From assembly GCA_016808115.1 (NCBI GenBank), contig JAEQBH010005276.1:248001-312000 (forward strand): 64,000 nucleotides of DNA, written 5' to 3'. Each line of letters starts with the position of its first letter. The stretch's first letter is position 1. Below the pieces are notes generated by a model. It worked only from the letters and a program-made list of their open reading frames with translations, searched no databases and was not told the DNA's origin. The position numbers were made by a program, and so were the translations under genes. The stretch is from Tetrastigma voinierianum. Its lineage: Eukaryota > Streptophyta > Magnoliopsida > Vitales > Vitaceae. Below are positions 45,733 to 56,393 of this stretch, one piece after another.

Positions 45733-46509
45733 GGAACTGTACTAAAGAGGCAGATGATTCAGTTACTACCAGACAAGCCCGCCGTGAAATCTGAAAACTT
45801 TCCGTGGGCTAGACCGGCGGACTTAACCATGGGGAAAGCCTTGTTCGAGCTTATAAAGAAAAGTTGGAAAGCTATGGAAATGGCGGACTGGATGATTGTG
45901 AACTCGGCTTATGATCTTGAGCCTGCAGTATTCGACGCGCCACCCAGGGCTCTACCCATCGGCCCACTTCCGGCAATTAACCCGCTCGAAGATTCAGCCC
46001 GAAACTTGTGGCCGGAAGACTCAACTTGCCTGAAATGGCTGAACCAACATCCACCATGCTCAGTCATATACATTGCCTTCGGCAGCACCACAATGTTCGA
46101 CAAGAAGCAGTTCCAGGAGGTGGCGCTGGGGCTTGAGCTCTCCAACGCGCCGTTCTTCTGGGTGGTCCGGCCGGACTGTGTCGATAACATGGACGGCAGC
46201 GCCACCGCCTACCCACCGGAATTTCAAGAAAGAGTCGCCGGCCGAGGGAAGATAGTGGGTTGGGCACCTCAATGGAAGGTTCTTAGTCATCCTTCTATTG
46301 CCTGTTTCTTTAGCCACTGTGGCTGGAACCTGCCACAGCGCAATGTCTTTCGTGCTGGCCTTACTTTACTGACCAATTCTCCAATCAAACCTACATTTGT
46401 GATGTTTGGAAAGTGGGGTTGGGGTTTAATCCGGATGATGAAACTGGGATCGTCAAACGGGATGAGGTAAGAAAAAAGGTCGAGCAATTGCTTGGTGACA
46501 ATACTTTTA
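45733..46509 (+). pseudogene. UDP-glycosyltransferase (UGT83A-like), exon 2 first part
   Basis: Continues the enzyme after the intron: MIQLLPDKPAVKSENFPWA, ADWMIVNSAYDLEPAVFD, LPIGPLPAIN, CLKWLNQHPPCSVIYIAFGS and the UDP-sugar-binding PSPG box (from about 46259: WAPQWKVLSHPSIACFFSHCGWN in two landmarks WAPQWKVL and FFSHCGWN). Just after HCGWN (about 46330) a short deletion shifts the frame, so the Glu and Asp-Gln of the box's second half are lost from the main frame. The correct coding continues in another frame with YICDVW and GIVKRDEVRKKVEQLLGDNTF up to 46509, where the Mutator-like element begins. Confidence 0.85.
46501..46509. repeat. Target-site duplication, left copy (ATACTTTTA)
   Basis: Nine bases identical to 49033-49041, flanking the inverted-repeat element exactly. 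Nine-base duplications are characteristic of Mutator-like elements. Confidence 0.9.
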
Positions 46510-49032
46510 GGGAGAAGTAGGTTTCAAGTTATTAAAATAAAAATAATAGCACATAAGGGATAAAGAAATTGTTTTCCATGTTTCAGGTGATGGCAGAAAA
46601 AAATAATTGTAAGTGATGTTAAAATCTAATCATTGCAAAAATAATCTCTGAAATACCCTCAAGGTACATGACTCCCTCTCTCTTACCCCCACCGATTTTC
46701 TCCTCTCTCTCTCTTACTCTCTCATCCCACTTATTTTACATATCCATAAAATTATTATTTAATTTTAAATTTTTATTACTTGCATAATCTGATATTCCTA
46801 ATTTATTTAAATAATTCAAATTATTAAAAAAATTATGTTAATAGTTATTTATTTAATATTTGTAATAAATTTGCGTATTTAATAGCCTTAAAATTAAATA
46901 TTAAATTAAGAAAATTAGATAATACAATAATATATAGTCGCGAATTGTAATACTTTGTATCATTATTAACAAATAAATGATACATATTACAAGCATATAC
47001 TAAACTCATAATATTAAATCTATATAAGTGCATAATTATGGGATCGGATATTATTTATTATTGTTGCAGCTAGATTGTTACTGATATTTACAGTTTATTA
47101 AGATAAGATTTCAAGATGTTGGCCAAACACTTGCTCTAATGAAGCCAACCATTGCAGCCTCTATGACGCATCGAGCCACACACTCTCGCACCTGCCTCCA
47201 CTTTAAATAAATAAATAAAGATATTTTACTATATTGTAAAAGTGATTAGTTCTTCAAAACCTATTAAAAATAATTAAAGTTCTTTATTTGTCGTAACATA
47301 CTTGACATCTCATATCACTCAAATTAGTTATATAGTTTGTTTTTGTTTAAACTCAAATCAATTATAATGTTCTAAACATATAAATAATGATCAAAATATA
47401 TTTTGATTTGATAGAAATATCAAAAAAGGAAATATAAAAAAAAATATCATAAATATCTTAATGGATATTTTTTAAAATATTGATAAAATATAAATGGTTC
47501 AAAAATCAAAATTCATGAAAATATTTTAAACACTTAAAATTTGATAAAATTAATAACAAAATACATATAAAAATATTTTATAAACTTAATTAAGGTAGGT
47601 ATTTTAAACTTTAAAAAGATGTTTTGTTGTTAAAAGTGTTTTTTTTTTGTTAAAAGTGTTTTATTATATTTAAAATAAATTTCACTATTTTTAATATTTC
47701 ATTTCAATACTTTACTCATGGATAACCTTTTATATATCCTTTCATTTATTTAAATAATTAAAATTATGAATTTGTGACCTCTAAGCACGTTGGGCAAGGT
47801 AGCCTTCATGTATCAATATATAATCAACCCTAATCAAGCATTTTATTAGAATGGTATGACCTATACTGGCGTGACTAAATTAATAAATTGTAGTACTACC
47901 CAATGTACTATGGATACTACCATAATGAATAGTATCAATAGTCATTTTCCCTCTTACATACATTACCATTAAGCAGCAGTTCATATTTCATTTTTAGGTA
48001 ATAAAGACATAAATTATAGAATACCCCACATTAGGTGACTATATTAAGTACATAGGGAAAATTTTAGGGATTCATAGTTTGATGCATACACGAGGTCCTT
48101 CCTTATGGAAAACATTGAAAATTTGTGACATCTAAACACGCGCGTCGAGCGCTACAGAAGCCTGTAATGCACAACCGAACTTTAAATTGGCCACAGCTTT
48201 ATAGACTTCGCTTAATATACTGGCGTATCTATCTTAATAAACTATAGATACCACCTTAACAATCCTGTGACGCACTACAATAAATAATGTCAATTATAGC
48301 CATACTCTTATATGTTTAATATTTATGCGTATAATTATATGCAAGTAATATTATCATTTTATTTGTTAATATTATTTTTAAAAATTATTTTTGCTCACAT
48401 TTATATAATATTGTATTATCCTTTAATTTTTCTTAATTTTAATATTTAATTTTAAGATATTAAATACATAAATTTTATTTTTAAATATTAAATAAAATAA
48501 ATTCAATAAAATAAATTATTAACATAATTTTTTAATACTTAATATTTAAATAAATTAAATTTAAATATCAAAAGATTATCCACAACTAATAAAATTTAAA
48601 AAATTAAATAATAATTTTATGGATATGTAAATATTTCATTGATATTTTTACATTTTTTTATTTTAAATAATTTTATATTTTACGGGATATTTTATTTTGC
48701 TAAGATATCCAAAGAAACGCTTTTATATTAGATATTCGGTAAGAGAGAGGGAGATTGCAAATGACATAGAGGTGAGAGGGTGAGAGAGAAATGGAAGGAG
48801 GAAGGTGGTCTTAGTGGGATGAGAGAGTAAGAGAGAGAAGAGAAAATCGGTGGGGGTAAGAGAGAGGGAACCATGTAGCTTGAGGGTATTTTAGAGATTA
48901 TTTTTGCAATCATTATATTTTAACCTGAATTACAATTATTTTTTCCCCGCGATTACCCAAAACACGGAAACAAATTCTTTATCCCTTATGTGCTATTATT
49001 TTTATTTTAACAACCTGAAACCTACTTCTCCC
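46510..49032. mobile_element. Non-autonomous Mutator-like element (MULE) in UGT exon
   Basis: A 2523-base element bounded by GGGAGAAGTAGGTTTCA and its reverse complement, with a perfect 9-bp target duplication ATACTTTTA. The inverted arms are long: the left arm can be followed to about 47030 and the right arm from about 48300, interrupted by small gaps and one extra block (48630-48740) in the right arm. The roughly 1.3 kb centre has no transposase or captured gene that I can recognise; it contains two diverged direct copies of a 190-base segment (about 47765-47955 and 48120-48310). Long arms, a G-rich tip and a 9-bp duplication fit MULEs. It interrupts the last exon of the glycosyltransferase. 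Confidence 0.85.
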
Positions 49033-49041
49033 ATACTTTTA
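49033..49041. repeat. Target-site duplication, right copy (ATACTTTTA)
   Basis: Identical to 46501-46509. The glycosyltransferase reading resumes here without a shift relative to the frame that entered the element. Confidence 0.9.
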
Positions 49042-49145
49042 AGTCCAGGGCTTTACATCTCAAGGAATCAATCCTGAAAAGTGTCAAAGAAGGTGGTTCT
49101 TACTACAATAATTTACATCGTTTCGGTGAGTGGGTCAAGGGATAG
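49033..49145 (+). pseudogene. UDP-glycosyltransferase (UGT83A-like), C-terminal end
   Basis: Encodes the final helices of the enzyme: SRALHLKESILKSVKEGGSS then YNNLHRFGEWVKG and a TAG at 49143-49145. The helix pattern and the SVKEGGSS motif are typical for the C terminus of this glycosyltransferase group. It is separated from the rest by the Mutator-like element, so any transcript would hit a stop at 46518 inside the left arm. Confidence 0.85.
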
Positions 49146-49739
49146 GTTCTTAGCACAGTTGGTCCAATATTGGGTTTGCTCTCCAATAAAGTTCTAATCC
49201 CCAAGTGTCACTTAAAGATTTGTCCTGACCTTAACTTCAAGGTCATCCTATGGGTTAAGTTCGAGATGCGCACAAACTTGCTTAGACAAAACCCGTACAA
49301 AAAAACGCTTTTTGGTCGCATATTGTTAAAAAAAATCGGTTATCGATCGGCACTAAAGAGATATTGATAACCGATAATAGGTTGGGGAAAAAATCGATGG
49401 AAAATTGATAAAATTGTCGAAATATCGGGGACATATTGGAAATTTGCCAATATTTCGGCAAAAAATCGCGACTAGGAACACATACTGGCAACCGGATTTT
49501 TTTTCAAAAAAATCGGTAAAAAATTGCCGATATATCGTCCGCATTTTTAAATGAATCCAATGACTATATTTTTTATCAAACTATTGGATTTAACTGCTCA
49601 ATTCCAATCTGCTCAGAGTGATTTCAATGATATATAATGATCCAACGGTCAGATTTGAACCAAAATAAAATCCAACGGTTAGAAATAAATCACAACGGTT
49701 TTTTGACAATCCAATGACTATTTTGACTCCAAAAAATTC

Positions 49740-49747
49740 TATAAATA
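49740..49747 (+). promoter_or_regulatory. TATA box of hAT transposase gene
   Basis: TATAAATA about 130 bases before a good 5' splice site and about 1.4 kb before the ATG. It is preceded by repeated caacggt and ccaatgact words (49555-49725) that look like promoter or subterminal motifs. Confidence 0.5.
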
Positions 49748-49867
49748 CCACTAAAATCATACAATTTTATTACAAACTCGTCCATCCACATCTAAGCTCT
49801 ATTTGACTCTCAATTTTTTTTTTCTTTGTTCTTGATCCTAATATTTTGAAGATCTTTGTGAATTAAG

Positions 49868-51149
49868 GTATGTTTCTTCATTCATTAATTTTGTTTTTAT
49901 GCATATTTTATTTTTAATGTATCTTAGTTTTATTTTGGTGTTGAAGTGTTTATAATAAATATTTTTATATTATAGTTTTATTTTAGTTTAATTTGATAAT
50001 AATAAATTAAGTTAGATATAATGTTTGAAACTTAGATCTTCTTAATTAGATATCTTAATAATATTATTTTAGTTCATAATATTACTAACTAATATAATTT
50101 TTTAGTTAATTAGGTATATTAGTTATTTACTACAATCTTATTTTAGTTGTATAATGTTTGAAACATTTTTATACTATAATCTTATTTTAGAAATTTGAAA
50201 CATATTACTTACATGCATATTTTATTTTTAATGTATCTTAGTTTTATTTTGGTGTTGAAGTAGTTTATAATAAATATTTTTATACTATAGTTTTATTTTA
50301 GTTTAATTTGATAATATAATTTTTAGTTAATTAATTATATTAGTTATTTGGTTAATAGTTATTTTAATTATATTAGTTATTTTAGTTATATAATGTTTCA
50401 AACTTAGTAATAATTAAATGTCAGAAATTTAGATCTTCTTAGTTAGATATCTTACTAATATTATTTTAGTTCATAATATTACTAACTAATATAATTTTTT
50501 AGTTAATTAATTATATTAGTTATTTACTATAATCTTATTTTAGTTATATAATGTTTGAAACATTTTTATACTATAATCTTATTTTAGTAATTTGAAACAT
50601 ATTACTTACATGCATATTTTATTTTTAATGTATCTTAGTTTTATTTTGGTTTAATTTGATAATAATAAATTAAGTTAGATATAATGTTTGAAACTTAGAT
50701 ATTAAGCATCCTACTATTTAGTAATTTGAAACATATTACCTACATTAAATTTTAGTTATATAATGTTTGAAACTTAGATCTTAGACATATTTAATGTTAG
50801 AAATTTAGATCTTCATAGATATCTTAATGATATTATTTTAGTTCATAATATTACTAACTAATATAATTTTTAGTTAATTAATTATATTAGACATAATCTT
50901 AGACATATTACTAAACAACTATAATTATTTCATGTTAGATAATAATATTAAATAACATAGATATCATAATATTAAATTATTATATTGACATCATGTTAGC
51001 TTTAAAGTTTAAATTAAGCTAGATATCAAGAAAACTTAGATCTTACTTTTATGTTAAATTACATTTATATAATGTTATTATAATGATATCATATACAAAG
51101 ATCACATTGATTCGAATTTCATTTTCAATAAAATCACATGTGTTTATAG
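49868..51149 (+). other. hAT 5'-UTR intron with AT-rich tandem repeats
   Basis: A GTATGT donor follows 'gaattaag' at 49868, and the acceptor 'tttatag' lies just before the transposase ATG at 51151. The intron is more than 80% A+T and contains three to four partial copies of a roughly 300-base repeat with landmarks 'gcatattttatttttaatg', 'tatcttagttttattttgg' and 'tagatcttctta' (near 49900, 50215 and 50610). Confidence 0.6.
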
Positions 51150-51150
51150 G

Positions 51151-53965
51151 ATGGCTAGTGGAAGTCGAGGCCGAGATCCCGCACGGAGGTATCGTGACAC
51201 CTTCGAGGGACATAAAACGAACAATTTGTAATTGTTGTGGTTTAAGATAAAAGTATGCAAAAAGGTGGAATTACTGCTAGTTGTCTGTCACATACACGGA
51301 TCCCCATTCAAATACTAAGAATTGTCAAAATGTGTCAACGGCAAACAAGAACGTAAGAACTTTTTAAAACATAAAAGTAAATCAAAGAGAAAAACAAATG
51401 ATATGGAAGACATTCGAAATAATTACGAGAGGCACAATGGGAGGAAAACATCACACTCATTGATGATGATGATGAGGAGGGGTGATGAGATGGTATATGT
51501 ATCCGCCGACATGTGACCCTTTTCATGGAGGAGATGAATATCGAGAAACTAGATATACCAGTTTCAGCGAATTCGAACCTATAACGCATGCAGATTTGGC
51601 GAGAGGTAAAAGAAAAATAGGTAAATTTTTATACCTAATTCATTTTTTCACATAATTATGTATAAAATAATGTAATTTGATTTTATTTTTTTGCATAATT
51701 TCAATAGGCGAGTCTTCACAATCTAGTGATCCATCAAGACGTATACAAAGATCACAAAGTGTTCGGCATTCGGAACCATCACCGCCAATTGCACCATCAT
51801 TATACAAGTGTTCGGCTGCAAAACAAAAAAGCCTAAAAAATATGTTCAACGGTGGTTCAATCAAGGAAACAATGGGACGACACTAGCAAGTTCTTATATA
51901 TGAAAGTGTTCCACCTCAAAAAGTGCATTTCGCACCATTTTAAGAAATATTTCGTGCACAACAAGGTTTGGTTTAATTGTATAATATGTTTAATAATGAC
52001 ATTATTATCTCCATATGAAATATGTTTTTGTAATAACCAGCTCCTTTTGAATTATTATATGTGTGATGGGCATCGAACCACCATTCCCATATGAAATCAA
52101 AAGCAAGTACTTGGAAATGGAGTATAAAGACATGAAAGCTTATGTTAACATACAAAGGGAGAAATGAGAGACATATGGATGTACAATTATGTGCGATGGA
52201 TGGACCATGCCAACTAAATTGAGCATATTTAATTTCATGGTATATTCAAAAGGAAGCACAATTTTCCTCAAATCTGTTGATGCGTCAGATAAGATTAAAG
52301 AAAACAAATACATATATGGTCTACAAGGACGCATCAAGGAAGTTGGAGAAGAAAATGTGGTGCAAATTGTTATAGATAATGGATCAGCATTTGTGAAAGC
52401 GGGAAAGTTGTTAATGAAGAAATACAAGTTGTATTGGACTCCATGTGCAGCACACTGCATTGATTTAATGTTTGAAGACATTGATAAAAGGGATGTTGTT
52501 GCTCGCCTGATCGAATGGCTTCAAAGATAACCAACTTCATTTATAATCATATTGGTTGCTTGCAAAAATGCGATACAAAGTCCGTGATGGAGATGTAAGG
52601 CGCTCGAGCAACAAGAGATTTGCAACAAACTATATTGCCCCGGGATGCTCTTCTAAAAGAGGGTTGATTTGAAGAAAGTCTTTATTAGTAATGAATGGAC
52701 ATCTCACAAACTTAGCCGGACAGAAGTTGGACATGAGGTTGAAAGGCTCATGTTTGATCATGAATATTGGGAAAAGGTGGAGAAGCTAGTGTCCATCTAT
52801 GAGGCACTATACATAGTAAGCCGCGATTGTCGATTCAAGTCGCCCCAACCATGCCATTTGTTTACGAGTTGATTCGGTTGATGAAGGAAAATTTAGATCA
52901 ACTCAAAGCTAAAGAGTGGGTGAAACATATCATCGCAGATAATTGGGATAAAACCCTTAAGCATCATCTTCATGTAGCAGGTAACTAATTAATATTCTCT
53001 TCGCCGATATTCGCATTTAATAATGTTATGTTTATATTATTATCGCATGATAATTCTCAATAACTATTGCAGCATACTATCTAAATCCAAAATTAATATA
53101 GACCTGGATTTGGTTGTAACCTCGAGTTACTTCAAACTGTTCATGACGTTTTTTTCTAAATTAGATCCTAATGCTAAAGGCCTTTGTAATTTTGGAAATG
53201 AGGTAAATTAATGAGTTTCTAATTCTAATTAATTGATTCAATTTATTCGATTGATTTTTTATTTTAGATTTTTTGACATTTTGAGCTTATACTATTCCGT
53301 GATGCAAAAAGTGGATTTGATCGTGCAAGAATAGCGCAAGATAAAAATTAGTCTATGGTGAGTGTTAATTCTCATTATAAGTAAATTTTATAACTATTTT
53401 ATTATTATATATTGAATATAAGTAATTTTTATCAAATTTAACGGTGGTTTTTGTATGGAAATCACGCTCCAACATTAAGGAGTTTCGACTCTTAGTTGTT
53501 CTTTCCAAACCGCATCATCTTCACTAGAAAGAAATTGAGCACATTTTGCTCTAATTCATACCAAACAAAGGAAATCGATTTGTTTATCCTAGGCTCCAAC
53601 AATTGATTTCCCTTTTGTCAGCATAACATGAAACTAAAGATCCGTGATATGGAGGCAGAGACCGATAAAGTTGCTGAAAATAATTTTCTCAATTTACTTG
53701 AAATTTCAACTGAGTTTGGTGAAGAAGATGAGAATCAACTATTTCAATGGGTTAACTTCCATTTAGATGATGAAGATGGAAACTTAACTACCGACTATTG
53801 TGCATGTTCGAGAATTAGGTGTTAATGTTGAACGTTTTATCTCGAAAAGTTCCATAAGGAAAGTATTAGGTCAAGACACGAGGACCCATTTCAACCCAAT
53901 AAGCATTTCTCGACCCTTTGATTCAAGTGTTGAACATAGTAGTAGACCAAGTTTTGTTGGTAATT
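51151..53965 (+). pseudogene. hAT transposase remnant (BED, DUF659, hAT-C)
   Basis: The start is the ATG at 51151 (ASGSRGRDPARRYRD), right after a splice acceptor. The BED-type zinc finger is readable across a frame change (TICNCCGL, then DPHSNTKNCQ). The DUF659 part is well kept at 52189-52530: MCDGWTMPTKLSIFNFMVYS, FLKSVDASDK, ENVVQIVIDNGSAFVKAGKL, and WTPCAAHCIDLMFEDI. Then KKVFISNEWTSHKLSRTEVG and YWEKVEKLVSIYEALYIV (52660-52820). The C-terminal dimerisation region is at 53440-53960 (FALIHTKQRK-like, NMKLKIRDMEAE, EDENQLFQWV, VRELGVNVERF). A probable intron lies at about 52980-53072 (GTAACT...TTGCAG). Stops and frameshifts throughout. The second catalytic Asp of the family's DDE triad fits the DNGSAF motif. 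Confidence 0.85.
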
Positions 53966-54863
53966 TCTACTACAAAGCTATGATGGCCTTACAGGGACCA
54001 ATTGGTGGTAGTGACACTGGAAATGACGCGTATATTACGTATCCACAACAAGCTCAATATCCATCGGGAGCCCATTTACCTGAAGATGATTTCACATATG
54101 CTACAAGATGAAGACCACTGGTCTAGGAGAGCCTGGGCCCGTATTGGAGCCATTGGAAAGCCATACGAGGGAAGACACTATGATGCATGACCATACAATG
54201 AGGATTCGTTGGCCCGCTTTGAGTCCATGAGTATTGAACTCAATCTCGTTGATTCATCGAATGAGGGCAACATATTTCCTCCTTATAATAATGGAGTTAT
54301 GGTTAGCTTTCTCTCACATCCTCGTGTTCTATTGGTGAAGAATATGGAATGGTTAACTATCCTCATGATCCACAAATGCCATTCCAAATTCCATATCAAA
54401 TGCGAGAAGGATTTCAAACGAGCATGTGGGTTAACCCCGAATTTCCTATCCACGAAGAGGTTGTGGGTAGGAGTCAATAGATTTATGCATGGCATGTTCG
54501 AAGTTACAATCAATATTATTGGAACACCATGTCTTGGTATGAATATTGTCTTCATCAAGATGAGATCCCTTCATCAAATAATGTAATGGAGCCACATCGG
54601 TCTTCATTTTGGTTTTAAATGACTATTCTAATGTAATTTCTCGATAAATTATAATGAATATCATCTTCAACAAGTGTATATTTGCTTATTTATTTCTTTT
54701 TTATAGTTCAACAAAGTATTTCCATGAATTTCAAAGTATTTTTGTTAATTTTTGCTTTACCGATATTTTTGTCAAAATATCCATCGATATTTACCAATAT
54801 TTTCGATATATCCGTAAAATCCAAGTACCGATATATCCGTAATTACCGATATTTTGTTCCTTG
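53966..54863 (+). other. hAT 3' portion: degenerate C-terminal coding and tail
   Basis: Frames at 54002-54586 hold a tyrosine/proline/glycine-rich degenerate tail, which commonly follows the hAT-C domain in this subfamily. After 54600 the DNA is non-coding and ends with the ccgatat-type subterminal motifs. Confidence 0.5.
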
Positions 54864-54871
54864 GACAAACC

Positions 54872-55659
54872 ATGTGCCTTGTTTTCATCCTTCTCCACTT
54901 TGTACTGTGCAATGTGTTTCTTGTTTTTTGTACCTGCATGTTTCTTTTCCCTAACGAATAGTCAATTTCCTTTATAGTTTTGGATGGAAATAAGAGTGAT
55001 GTCCCAAAATAATAATTTTTTTTTATTATCAAATTAATATATGTTCCAAAATAATACTCAAACTAGTGTCTTCTTACCATATCCCAAAATTGTAATTGGT
55101 GATTACCGTTTTAACTTTTAAAATTTAAAACCAATAGTCGGTGACTTCGACGAGTTTGCAGTTAAAACGTAGTTAGCAACAACACGCTTAATCATTTAAA
55201 ATTTTCAAATCGTAATCACGAACCACGATTTTAACTTAAATCTAAAATTATACTCACTAACTATGATTTTAATCGTTTTAAAAATTTAAAACCAGCCACC
55301 AACTATTATTTTGCGACATGGGCAATGAGAGACTTTAGTTTGGACATTGCTTTCAAACTAGTATTATTTTCGGGAATTCTTTCTAAAAAAATATTTTAGA
55401 ACAAAGTTCAAAATAAACTCGCTCCGCTGCAAGATTCATTCTCATCACGACGCCAACATGTGTTAAAATATTTTGTGTTATTTGATCGGCTTTGGTGTAT
55501 TGATAAGTGTTTTAAACCAATTCTTCGATTCGATTCAATGCTTTGAACTCGCAGACACACTGTTAAGGCCTACGAAATCGGGATAAATCGATTACTTAGA
55601 CAAAATCGAACGATCGATTCAACTCTTTTAGCAAAATAAGCGGTCATAAGCCTACCACT

Positions 55660-55711
<52 letters not shown>

Positions 55712-56393
55712 TATGCCAGGTTTCGCGCTGCATACAAAGAAAATATATTTTGAATGATTTAAAAAAAATATATTTCTCATATATCAATATCAACCAAATG
55801 AAATAAAATAAACACAATAATTTTAGAATGCGCACCCCTATCTTAGCTTTTCTATTGACTTGAATTCCACAGGAATCTTTAAAAATACAAATCCTCTTCC
55901 CCCGGTCTTTCTCAGTGTTCTCCGATATTGAACATTAATGAGTAGACGTCTTTCAGGTTCATGAGAATTCACACAACTATTCGTACATCCAAAAAATTTG
56001 TTGTCTCTTGGATTCTCAGAATCATCGGATCGTCGGGGCATTAACCTAGTGGCAAGGACCTGCAAAACAAATAAGGAACCAAATGGCGGTAGGCCGGCCG
56101 CCTCCGATGCTTAAGTCGTACGTAGAAATGGAGAGTCAATACCTCGCCAAGAGGGTCTCTTACCTTAGCCTATTGCGATTCCTTCCTTATTTATGAAGGA
56201 TAGGCGATTGGTCCACTTTTATGGAAAGTGGGTGATTGGTTTGCGAAATGGAAAGGGGGGGGGGGCGGCGCTGACGGCACCGGCCATGGCCTGTTCTTCC
56301 TTTTCCGAATCTTCCGCCTTAAGAATCATTTGATCATCCTAAGGGCGGTTACGTACGTGATTCATGGGAGGATGTGTTTTCGAGTTGCGAGGG
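54872..56393. other. Intergenic region with (TG)n microsatellite
   Basis: No gene was recognised. A (TG)n run spans about 55664-55710. The minus-strand open frame at 55838-56065 has no features of a known family. A G-run occurs at 56256-56265. Several short words ('accgattttaact'-like, near 55120-55290) recur but do not build a clear repeat. Confidence 0.5.
55664..55710. repeat. (TG)n microsatellite
   Basis: About 23 TG units following tatata, in non-genic DNA between the hAT element and the solo LTR. Confidence 0.95.

Larger units (their letters stand above)
49294..54863 (+). mobile_element. hAT DNA transposon, decayed
   Basis: About 5.6 kb with a BED/DUF659/hAT-C transposase remnant on the plus strand. 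Both ends are rich in short motifs of the type ccgatat, atatcgg and ccaatattt (49340-49545 and 54755-54856), as in the subterminal binding sites of hAT elements. Tentative ends: GACAAAACC at 49285-49293 against GACAAACC at 54864-54871 could be the 8-bp target duplication with one indel, and the tips cgtacaaaa / ttttgttccttg are loosely inverted. The body is clear; the exact ends are not. Confidence 0.7.

Noticed and set aside
46510..49032. miRNA or long-hairpin gene from the MULE arms
   Set aside because: The arms could fold, but the structure and the 9-bp duplication are fully explained by a transposon; no independent evidence for a small RNA gene.
55838..56065. 75-codon minus-strand frame as a host gene
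   Set aside because: No domain, no supporting context and no similarity recognised.
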